Source of the DNA: Flavobacterium sp. UBA4098
GTDB lineage: Bacteria > Bacteroidota > Bacteroidia > Flavobacteriales > Flavobacteriaceae
Direction: 5' to 3'
DNA: 64,000 bases
Assembly: GCA_002382495.1 (NCBI GenBank)
Contig: DFXW01000041.1
Coordinates: forward strand, 1-64,000
Shown here: positions 1 through 6,869 of the stretch, piece after piece
Position numbering within the stretch: the first letter of the stretch is position 1
How the letters are laid out: the number at the start of each line of letters is the position of its first letter
Position numbers and translations under genes: made by a program
Notes under the pieces: model-generated
What the model was told of the DNA's origin: nothing
The model's database searches: none
Seen by the model: only the letters and a program-made list of their open reading frames with translations

Positions 1-711
1 AGTTGTCGTTTTTCCGGTATTTGAATTTACGATGGTTTTTTCAAGTTTGTTTTTGGCTATTATCAATTTTTCGAACCCTATAAAAATTCCGGTTTTTGGT
101 ATTTTCAAATTCAAATCTGTCAAGTCAAAACGATTCCTAACAACCCCTTTTTGAAGGGTTACAATAAAATCTTTTGTAAGAAGTTCTTCGCCCGGAAAAC
201 CATTCAAATCCACTTTATAAAAATGTATTTTAACCGTGGCGTTGTCAATTCTACTGTCTGTTAAAATACTGACTTTCTTGATGTATTTTGTTTTTTTATA
301 CGCATTTTCGTAGGGGAAAAATTTCACGTCAATTCTCGGCCCGTTATCAAATGCTTCAAAAGGCGAATTGTTTATTTGTCCGATTTCTATTTTTTTAGTT
401 TCAAATCGTCTTGCAATTACTACTTCGTCTAACTGAAATGAAATTGCTTTTAATTTTACATTTGAAACTTCCGATGCTTTTATGATTCTTTTTTCAAATC
501 CTAAAATAGAAAATATCAGGTTTTTATTTGCGGAAGCTGTAATAGAAAACTCCCCATTTTCCTCAGAAGTAGTTCCAATATTCTCGTTTTCAACCCAAAT
601 ATTCACATACGGAATTGGTTTGCCAGATTCATCAACCACAACACCTTTGGTTTGAGCGGAAACATAAAAACTCATTAAAAGTAATAACAACCAAAGTCTT
701 TTTTCTTGCAT
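1..711 (-). CDS. Carboxypeptidase-regulatory-like domain protein, partial
   Basis: This minus-strand frame is open from an ATG at 711 to the window edge, so the C-terminus lies outside. The first 20 or so residues form a signal peptide ending SFYVSAQ. A carboxypeptidase D regulatory-like fold follows at about residues 22-95 (GVVVDESGKPIPYVNIWV, then GTTSEENGEFSI), and then a region of no recognised family. Such proteins in Bacteroidota are secreted or attached to the outer membrane. It starts 7 bp after the GH3-family gene stops, so the two are probably cotranscribed. The function is unknown; the family call is fairly secure. Confidence 0.8.
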   Translation of the reverse strand, partial: MQEKRLWLLLLLMSFYVSAQTKGVVVDESGKPIPYVNIWVENENIGTTSEENGEFSITASANKNLIFSILGFEKRIIKASEVSNVKLKAISFQLDEVVIARRFETKKIEIGQINNSPFEAFDNGPRIDVKFFPYENAYKKTKYIKKVSILTDSRIDNATVKIHFYKVDLNGFPGEELLTKDFIVTLQKGVVRNRFDLTDLNLKIPKTGIFIGFEKLIIAKNKLEKTIVNSNTGKTTT

Positions 712-718
712 CTTTTCT

Positions 719-2242
719 TTATTCTCTTTTTAATAAATTCGCAATTATTCTATCGTTGCTCAGCCTTGGAATTTTGTTTTGTCCGCCAAATTTTCCAATG
801 GATTTCATATAGTCCTGAAACCCATTTTTAGCCACTTTAGTAATGACTAATTTCTGCAATACTTTCCCAGCAATCAAATCGTCATAATAGGTGTTTTGCA
901 ATCTCATTTCAGCGTCTATCGCTTCCGCAAATGCTTCTATGTTTTCTGGTTCTCCCGAACCATCGGGATCAAATTCTATGAACCATTCGTGGTAGGGCAA
1001 ACCTTCTAGTGGCGTAATTTGTGGCGCAACAGTAAATTCGTTTATCTGAATAGCAGTATCTTTCATTGCTTGTTTCATAGCGCATTCTACCTCTTTTCCG
1101 ATTACGTGTTCTCCAAAAGCCGAAATATAATGTTTGATTCGCCCGGAAACAATCACGCGATATGGTTTTAAGGAAGTAAATTGAACGGTGTCGCCAATAT
1201 TATAGCCCCAAAGTCCCGCATTTGTTGAAATTATCAAAACATAATTTACATTTAATTCGACTTCGCCAATCGTATATCGTTTTGGTCCCGAAGTTTCGGA
1301 ATCAGTATAAAACTCCTCCGATTTTATAAATTCGTAGAAAATTCCGGAGTTTAAAAGCAACAACATTCCTTCTTCATTTTTGATCCCGAAGTTTCGGGAT
1401 TGATAAGCGAAAAATCCTTCCGAAGCAGGAAATAATTCAATGGAATCAACTTTTCTGCCTATTAAATTTTCAAATTTAGCGCGATAAGGCTCAAAATTTA
1501 CACCGCCATAAATGAATAAATTGAAGTTTTTAAAGAGTTCGCCAACTGGTTTTTCTGCTTTTTGTTGTAATTTTTCAAAATACATTTGCACCCAAGACGG
1601 AATGCCCGAAATCACAGCCATATCCTCATTGATGGTTTCTGCCACGATGGCGTTTACTTTGGTTTCCCAATCTTCAATACAATTGGTTTCCCAAGAAGGC
1701 ATGCGGTTTTTTTGTAAATATTTTGGAACAAAATGCGCTACAATTCCTGACAAACGGCCAAGATTAATTCCGTTTTTTTCTTCCAAAATCGGGCTGCCTT
1801 GCAAGAAAATCATTTTACCATCTACAAAATCAGCCTTGCCTGTTTCGTGAATGTAATGTAAAATAGCATTACGAGCTGCCTCGATATGATACGGCATGGA
1901 TTCCTTGGTCAGCGGAATGTATTTGGCTCCCGAAGTAGTTCCTGAAGTTTTAGCAAAATACAACGGTTTCCCTTTCCAAAGTACGTTCTCCTCGCCTTTC
2001 ACCACGCGATCAACATAGGGTTTTAATTGTTCGTAATCACGAACAGGAACTTGTTGAGCAAAATCAGACGGTGTTAGTATTTGGTCAAAATGATGGTCTT
2101 TTCCAAATTGCGTATTTTTCGCTTGACGAATTAATTCTTGGAAAACTTTGTTTTGGGATGCTACAGGATTGTTCGCCCAAGTGTTAGTTTTTTTCACTAC
2201 TTGACGGGCAAATAATCGAGCTGCAATAGATTTTATAGACAT
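719..2242 (-). CDS. GH3 family acyl-adenylating (auxin-responsive-like) protein
   Basis: A 507-residue GH3-family member of the ANL superfamily, which activates a carboxylate with ATP and usually conjugates it to an amine. The phosphate-binding loop SGTTSGA is at about residues 100-106. The conserved NAGLWGYNIGDTV and GRIKHYISAFGEHVI blocks are present in the second half. Bacterial GH3 substrates are mostly unknown. The gene lies between the short membrane-protein gene and a secreted protein gene on the same strand. Oddly, it contains three copies of a short palindrome (954-969, 1286-1301, 1383-1400) that appear to add residues such as SRNFGI, SETSG and PDGSG in regions that I recall as shorter in homologues; see findings. 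Confidence 0.88.
   Translation of the reverse strand: MSIKSIAARLFARQVVKKTNTWANNPVASQNKVFQELIRQAKNTQFGKDHHFDQILTPSDFAQQVPVRDYEQLKPYVDRVVKGEENVLWKGKPLYFAKTSGTTSGAKYIPLTKESMPYHIEAARNAILHYIHETGKADFVDGKMIFLQGSPILEEKNGINLGRLSGIVAHFVPKYLQKNRMPSWETNCIEDWETKVNAIVAETINEDMAVISGIPSWVQMYFEKLQQKAEKPVGELFKNFNLFIYGGVNFEPYRAKFENLIGRKVDSIELFPASEGFFAYQSRNFGIKNEEGMLLLLNSGIFYEFIKSEEFYTDSETSGPKRYTIGEVELNVNYVLIISTNAGLWGYNIGDTVQFTSLKPYRVIVSGRIKHYISAFGEHVIGKEVECAMKQAMKDTAIQINEFTVAPQITPLEGLPYHEWFIEFDPDGSGEPENIEAFAEAIDAEMRLQNTYYDDLIAGKVLQKLVITKVAKNGFQDYMKSIGKFGGQNKIPRLSNDRIIANLLKRE
954..969. repeat. Short palindrome TCCCGA-N4-TCGGGA, copy 1
   Basis: Perfect 6-bp arms around ACCA, inside the GH3-family gene at about residues 424-430. 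Read on the minus strand it encodes P-D-G-S-G. It shares its arms with three other copies in this window. Confidence 0.7.
1286..1301. repeat. Short palindrome TCCCGAAGTTTCGGAA, copy 2
   Basis: Arms CCGAA/TTCGG around GT, extended with one mismatch to the TCCCGA/TCGGGA type. It lies in the GH3-family gene at about residues 313-319 and encodes S-E-T-S-G, in a different frame from copies 1 and 3. Confidence 0.65.
1383..1400. repeat. Short palindrome ATCCCGAAGTTTCGGGAT, copy 3
   Basis: The best copy: perfect 8-bp arms around GT. It lies in the GH3-family gene at about residues 281-287 and encodes S-R-N-F-G-I, where I expect homologues to run directly from FAYQ into the acidic EEG segment. Confidence 0.7.
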
Positions 2243-2252
2243 GCTGTTGGTT

Positions 2253-2738
2253 TTATTTTTTCTTTTTGGAAGGAAGTTCTTCTTTGTTTACGCGTTTTCG
2301 TAATTCCAATTCTTCTTTTGAAGCCGACAAATCACCCTCTATTGGGGTTTTTTCTACAGAAGAAAGGATCGAATCTTTATTGAATTTGGCAAACTCTACT
2401 TCGCCTGTCAATACTTTTTTAAGCGATTTAATATAGGCTTCGTTATACTCCAAAGCTTGTCTTAAAGAATCTGATTTTAAAGCGAGTTCGGTAGCGTCTC
2501 TTTTTAGTTTAGAAGAGGAATAACCCGGGATAAACTCGCGCAATGGCGTGAAAGCAATAATAAAAGTAGTGATGAAAATGATGAAAATGGCACCAAGTCC
2601 TAGTACCACAAAAACATTCATCAAGGTCAGTTTTAAGGAAAACGTTTCTTCAAAAGTGTCTTCGTTTAAAATAATCAAACGCCTTTTGTTGAACAGATTT
2701 TCTTTTAATTGTTGTTTAAAAAGTCTTTTATTAAACAT
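2253..2738 (-). CDS. Single-pass membrane protein resembling the N-terminus of M23 peptidases
   Basis: The product is 161 residues with the start placed at ATG 2738, because the frame upstream reads like non-coding DNA and family members begin MFNKRLFKQQLKENLF. One membrane span lies at about residues 35-60 (MNVFVVLGLGAIFIIFITTF). A short helical segment and a very basic tail ending SKKKK follow. The N-terminal half resembles the membrane anchor of flavobacterial M23/LytM cell-wall peptidases that sit beside tatA, but no LytM zinc motifs follow, so no peptidase activity should be assumed. It ends 10 bp before the GH3-family start and is probably its operon partner. Confidence 0.7.
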   Translation of the reverse strand: MFNKRLFKQQLKENLFNKRRLIILNEDTFEETFSLKLTLMNVFVVLGLGAIFIIFITTFIIAFTPLREFIPGYSSSKLKRDATELALKSDSLRQALEYNEAYIKSLKKVLTGEVEFAKFNKDSILSSVEKTPIEGDLSASKEELELRKRVNKEELPSKKKK

Positions 2739-2875
2739 TAATTTTAGTTTATTGAACAAATATAAACAATTATACGTTTTATACTGTGGCTTTGATTTGT
2801 GCGAACAAATGCTGTTCTGTGGCATTTTAATAGAATTTTAACGCATCTAAAAACAAATAATTCGTGAAAAAAGAA

Positions 2876-2904
2876 TTGCCATTCACTAATTCTATATACA
2901 TTTG
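2876..2904 (+). promoter_or_regulatory. Bacteroidota-type promoter of tatA
   Basis: TTG at 2876-2878 and TACATTTG at 2897-2904 are separated by 18 bp. This matches the Flavobacterium consensus of a TTG -33 box and a TAnnTTTG -7 box. The -7 box lies 46 bp before the tatA ATG. Confidence 0.65.
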
Positions 2905-2950
2905 TACTTCATTAGTAAACAAATTTGCTTCGGCATTAAAATAGTAAATC

Positions 2951-3124
2951 ATGGGAAGATTAGGTGTTACAGAAATCCTTATTATACTAGCAGTTGTGTT
3001 ATTGCTTTTTGGAGGTAAAAAAATTCCAGAACTTATGAAAGGTTTAGGAAGCGGAATTAAAGAATTTAAAAACGCTGCTAAAGACGATTCATCTGCAAAG
3101 AAAGAAGAAGATACTAAAGAATAA
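2951..3124 (+). CDS. tatA: Sec-independent translocase subunit TatA/TatE
   Basis: A 57-residue pore subunit of the twin-arginine translocase, which moves folded proteins across the inner membrane. It shows the family layout: a membrane helix (about residues 5-21, [14 protein letters not shown]), the glycine hinge and amphipathic start [21 protein letters not shown], and a charged tail rich in lysine and glutamate. It has its own promoter and is closed by a strong hairpin terminator. No tatC is in the window. The gene is short but the call is secure. Confidence 0.93.
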   Translation: MGRLGVTEILIILAVVLLLFGGKKIPELMKGLGSGIKEFKNAAKDDSSAKKEEDTKE

Positions 3125-3146
3125 TTTTTTAGACATTCTAATAAAA

Positions 3147-3177
3147 AAACCCAAGTTGATTAACTTGGGTTTTTTTG
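3147..3177. terminator. Bidirectional terminator between tatA and tex
   Basis: An 11-bp perfect stem AAACCCAAGTT / AACTTGGGTTT with a GATT loop, flanked by A-rich DNA on the left and T-rich DNA on the right. It can end both tatA (plus) and tex (minus). Confidence 0.85.
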
Positions 3178-3180
3178 TTT

Positions 3181-5304
3181 TTATAATATCATTGTTAATT
3201 GAATGCGTTTTCGATCCTCGTCGACTTCAGTTACTTTTACCTCAACGTGTTGGTGTAATTTGACTACTTCGTTTACGTCACTCACAAAACCCGCTTTGAG
3301 TTGGGAAATGTGTACCAAACCACTTTCTTTGATTCCAATATCCACAAAGCAACCAAAGTTGGTAATGTTATTCACAATGCCTGGTAAAATCATTCCTGAT
3401 TTCAGGTCTTTTATGGATTTTACATTCGGGTCAAACTCAAATATTTTAGCGGATTTTCTTGGATCTAAGCCTGGTTTTTCCAATTCTTTGATAATGTCTT
3501 TCAAAGTTAAAATCCCTATTTCTGGCGTAGTATAATTTGCCGCTTTAATTAAGGCTGTTTTCTCTTTGTTTCCAATTAATTCTTGGACCGAAAGCTTTAA
3601 ATCTTTCGCCATTTTTTCTACAATGGGATAGGCCTCTGGATGCACCGCCGAATTGTCTAATGGGTTTTTTCCTTCTTTAATTCGAATAAATGCCGCGCCT
3701 TGTTGGAAGGCTTTTTCGCCCAAGCGTGGCACTTTTTTCAGTTGTTTTCGGTCGTCAAACGGACCGTTTTCGGAACGGTATTGTACAATATTTTCGGCTA
3801 GCTTCTCTCCTATTCCACTCACATAACTCAATAAATGTTTACTCGCTGTATTGATGTTGATTCCTACCGAGTTCACACAGCGAATTACCGTAACATCTAA
3901 TTCTTCTTTCAATTTATTTTGATCTACATCGTGTTGGTATTGGCCTACGCCAATGGCTTTTGGATCAATTTTTACTAATTCAGCCAAAGGATCGCTCAAA
4001 CGCCGACCGATAGAAACCGAGCCCCGAACGGTAACATCATAATTAGGAAATTCTTCACGGGCGATTTTCGAAGCCGAATAGACCGAAGCGCCTGCCTCAG
4101 AAACTACAAAAACTTGAACCTCTTTGTCAAAAGCAATTTTTTTGACAAAAAATTCGGTTTCTCGGGAAGCGGTTCCGTTGCCTATTGCAATCGCATCAAT
4201 TTTATAGGAATTGACCATCGAGCGGATTTTTTTCATGGCCATGGCGTCTTCATTTTGAGGGGCGTGTGGGTAAATCGTTTCATTGTACAACAAATCGCCT
4301 TTTTCGTCCAAACACACTATTTTACATCCAGAACGATAGCCTGGATCAATCGCTAAAATTCGTTTTTCACCCAAAGGTGGCGCTAGTAAAAGCTGACTAA
4401 GATTGGTTGCAAAAACCTGTATTGAATTGGCATCTGCTTTAGACTTAGCTTCTTGTAAGGTTTCGTTCGAAATAGCGGGAAGCAACAAACGTTTGTAACT
4501 GTCTTCAATCGCTAATTGAATGTGTGGCGTGGTATCGTTTTGCGCTTTTAAAACCAATTCGTCAATGATATCATAGGCCTCATCAATATCTACTTCTATT
4601 TTTAGCTTGACAAATCCTTCGTTTTCGGCACGCAGCATCGCCATTAATCGATGCGGTGGTGTTTTACCTAGTGGTTCTGACCAATCAAAATAGTGTGAAA
4701 ATTTTTGAGCGCCGTCCTCCTCTTTTTTGGTTTTAACCACCTTAGTTGTAATGGTAGCCTTTCGCTGAAACAAGCGTCGCAATTGTTGACGGACCTGAAT
4801 ATTTTCATTAATCCATTCGGCAATAATATCTCGTGCGCCTTGCAAAGCAGCTTCTTCATTGATTACATTTTCATTGATATATTGAGTCGAAATATAATCA
4901 ATGTTGTCGCTTTTTTGGGCGAAAATAATAATTGCCAAAGGCTCTAAGCCATTTTCTCGCGCTACATCTGCCTTAGTTTTTTTCTTCTTTTTAAATGGTA
5001 AATACAAATCTTCCAACTCTTGTAAATCAAAACTCTCTTGGATTTTTTTAGCTAATTCAGGTGAAAGTTGCCCTTGCTCCTCTATGGTTTTAAGTATGCT
5101 TTCTTTACGTTTTACAAGCTCGTCGTATTGCTTGTTGAGTTTCGCGATTTGTTCAATTACCACTTCGTCTAAATTGCCTGTTTGGTCCTTTCTATATCTA
5201 GAAATAAAAGGAATGGTGCAATCTTCGTTTAATAGTTGAACCGTTTTTTGAATATTAATTACGGCAGTTTGTACCGATTTTGCAATGAATTGAATGTTGG
5301 TCAT
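3181..5304 (-). CDS. tex: Tex-like S1 RNA-binding transcription accessory protein
   Basis: A 707-residue protein with the complete Tex architecture: an N-terminal helical Tex domain (PFISRYRKDQTGNLDE, YLPFKKKKKTKADVARENGLEPLA), a YqgF/RNase H-like domain (about 315-440, ILAIDPGYRSGCKIVCLD), helix-hairpin-helix DNA-binding segments (about 490-560, NTASKHLLSYVSGIGE) and a C-terminal S1 domain (about 635-707, MILPGIVNNITNFGCFVDIG). Tex proteins bind nucleic acid and affect transcription and RNA stability in the cytoplasm. It is divergent from the DUF1294 gene, 56 bp away. Confidence 0.95.
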   Translation of the reverse strand: MTNIQFIAKSVQTAVINIQKTVQLLNEDCTIPFISRYRKDQTGNLDEVVIEQIAKLNKQYDELVKRKESILKTIEEQGQLSPELAKKIQESFDLQELEDLYLPFKKKKKTKADVARENGLEPLAIIIFAQKSDNIDYISTQYINENVINEEAALQGARDIIAEWINENIQVRQQLRRLFQRKATITTKVVKTKKEEDGAQKFSHYFDWSEPLGKTPPHRLMAMLRAENEGFVKLKIEVDIDEAYDIIDELVLKAQNDTTPHIQLAIEDSYKRLLLPAISNETLQEAKSKADANSIQVFATNLSQLLLAPPLGEKRILAIDPGYRSGCKIVCLDEKGDLLYNETIYPHAPQNEDAMAMKKIRSMVNSYKIDAIAIGNGTASRETEFFVKKIAFDKEVQVFVVSEAGASVYSASKIAREEFPNYDVTVRGSVSIGRRLSDPLAELVKIDPKAIGVGQYQHDVDQNKLKEELDVTVIRCVNSVGININTASKHLLSYVSGIGEKLAENIVQYRSENGPFDDRKQLKKVPRLGEKAFQQGAAFIRIKEGKNPLDNSAVHPEAYPIVEKMAKDLKLSVQELIGNKEKTALIKAANYTTPEIGILTLKDIIKELEKPGLDPRKSAKIFEFDPNVKSIKDLKSGMILPGIVNNITNFGCFVDIGIKESGLVHISQLKAGFVSDVNEVVKLHQHVEVKVTEVDEDRKRIQLTMIL

Positions 5305-5360
5305 GAGTGGTAAAATAATGTAACACGAAAATAATATCTTTACCTCAGAAACCTACTCTC

Positions 5361-5642
5361 ATGCTGTATTTTTATTTATATTTTTTAATTGTTTCGCTAG
5401 TAAGCTTTGTTGTTGTGGGTTGTGACAAATACTTCGCTCGAAATCATAAAAGAAGAATTTCCGAAACCACTTTGTTGACATGGAGTTTTATAGGAGGAAG
5501 TGTAGGAACCAGAATTGGGATGTGGGCTTTTAAACACAAAACTTCCAAAAGAAGTTTCCTTTGGAAGTTGTATGGAATTATTTTATTTCAGCTTTTACTA
5601 GTGCTAGCACTCTATTATTTTGAAATAATTGGTATTTATTGA
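5361..5642 (+). CDS. DUF1294 membrane protein
   Basis: A 93-residue protein with two hydrophobic segments (about 4-22 and 72-90). Between them is the DUF1294 signature: DKYFARNHKRRISETTLL, then GGSVGTRIGMWAFKHKTSK. Function unknown; found in many bacteria, sometimes fused to cold-shock domains, but not here. Its last codons overlap the last codons of the convergent rpiB by 7 bp, so no terminator fits between them. Confidence 0.85.
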   Translation: MLYFYLYFLIVSLVSFVVVGCDKYFARNHKRRISETTLLTWSFIGGSVGTRIGMWAFKHKTSKRSFLWKLYGIILFQLLLVLALYYFEIIGIY

Positions 5643-6067
5643 CAAGCGATTTTATTCACTCGGTTTTGGTGTCTTCCCCCTTCAAATTCAGTATTTAAAA
5701 ACGTTTCGACCATTTCTACTGCTTGCGGAACAGAAGTATAACGAGCCGGAATACTGATTACATTCGCATCATTATGTAAACGAGCTAAAGCGGCTATTTC
5801 TTTCATCCAACACAATGCGGCACGCACTTTTTGATGTTTGTTCACCGTCATTGCAATTCCGTTTCCACTACCACAAATCACAATTCCAAAATCTGCTTTT
5901 CCTTCCTCAACGTCTTTTGCTACTGGATGCGCCATATCTGGATAATCTACCGCTTCAAAAGAATCGGTTCCGTAATTTGTGATTTTGTGTCCTTTTGCTT
6001 CAAGCATAGCCACAATTGCTTTTTTGTATTCTGGACCGGCGTGGTCGTTTCCAATAGAAATTTTCAT
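5636..6067 (-). CDS. rpiB: Ribose 5-phosphate isomerase B
   Basis: The 143-residue LacAB/RpiB-type isomerase interconverts ribose 5-phosphate and ribulose 5-phosphate in the pentose phosphate pathway. The start is placed at ATG 6067 (MKISIGNDHAGPEYKK), because the family begins there and the upstream codons look like leader DNA. Visible motifs are GNDHAG for phosphate binding, YPDMAHPVAKDVEEG, and the active-site loop GIVICGSGNGIAMT with its catalytic cysteine. It is convergent with the DUF1294 gene, and its upstream side opens into the long intergenic region before rnr. Confidence 0.94.
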   Translation of the reverse strand: MKISIGNDHAGPEYKKAIVAMLEAKGHKITNYGTDSFEAVDYPDMAHPVAKDVEEGKADFGIVICGSGNGIAMTVNKHQKVRAALCWMKEIAALARLHNDANVISIPARYTSVPQAVEMVETFLNTEFEGGRHQNRVNKIACQ

Positions 6068-6869
6068 TGTTAGTAGTGTGTTTAATTCGTGTTCAAAAAT
6101 AAGGAAAGATTTTGAGTTAGAATTCATAAATAGAGTGGTTTCTTTGTTTCTTTATTAACCAATAATTAACCGTATTTAAAGTAGCTTTAAAAAGAGGGTT
6201 GTCGTAAAAAAAATATTTATAAAAAAGTATAATTATGTAGCAATCAATATTGATTTTACATCTGTTTTGTTAAAATTTTGAATTGTTAATACCAATTTGT
6301 AATCTGTTGATTTTCAGATAACATTAAATTAACATACTGTGTTCATAACTCAAGATAGAAAATAAGAACTTTTTAGTAATTGAAAACAAAAAATACGTAA
6401 TCCAAAACTGGTTTTAAAAATCCTAATTTAGTTTGTTGAATTTTTAGAAAAGTTATGAATAGAAAAAAGAAGTTTATTAACAGATTTTGAAAATTTACTT
6501 ATTTACAAAACGAATCAATTTTAGGTTATAAACAGCTGTTAATTAAAATTAAGAAAGTCTTTGTTTTTAAATCTTTACCTATAAAAACAGATGTTGATAA
6601 CTAAAAATAACTAGGTGAAACTTTATTTCAAATCCTTTTTAATAAAAATTATACTAACTATTAACACACTATAATAACCATTAAAAAATTAATTTAAATT
6701 TCTTTTTCTTTTTGTTGTTTTAAATAGATGTTGACAACTTTGAAGTATTTTAAAAATATTTTTTTAGAAAAATAGAGATGAAGTAAAAGTTATATTTTTA
6801 CTAAATATGAGTCTATAAAAAGATAATCTAATTTCTTATTTGTAATTTTAGGCGTTTAAGAAAAAAATT
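6068..6869. other. Long AT-rich intergenic region, candidate replication origin
   Basis: About 800 bp without a gene between divergent rpiB and rnr. It is much richer in A and T than its flanks and has many TTAACA/TGTTAA strings. Four nonamers fit TTATNAACA: 6474-6482 and 6526-6534 on plus, 6340-6348 and 6592-6600 on minus. A 14-mer AGATGTTGAYAACT occurs at 6589-6602 and 6726-6739. TTATNAACA is one base from the DnaA box TTATNCACA. A replication origin fits this and the nearby parS sites, but a regulatory region for the two divergent genes is the alternative. Confidence 0.4.

Noticed and set aside
1512..1850. 112-codon plus-strand open frame inside the GH3-family gene
   Set aside because: Antisense shadow of a conserved enzyme region with no independent support.
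1922..1945. TCCCGAA string near the GH3 nucleotide-binding loop
   Set aside because: It lacks a matching TCGGGA arm and encodes the conserved SGTTSGA motif, so it is ordinary coding sequence and not another palindrome copy.
3368..3376. Perfect DnaA-box string TTATTCACA within tex
   Set aside because: A single copy inside a coding sequence. It shows that isolated 9-mers of this kind occur by chance in this AT-rich DNA, so only clusters in gene-free DNA were considered.
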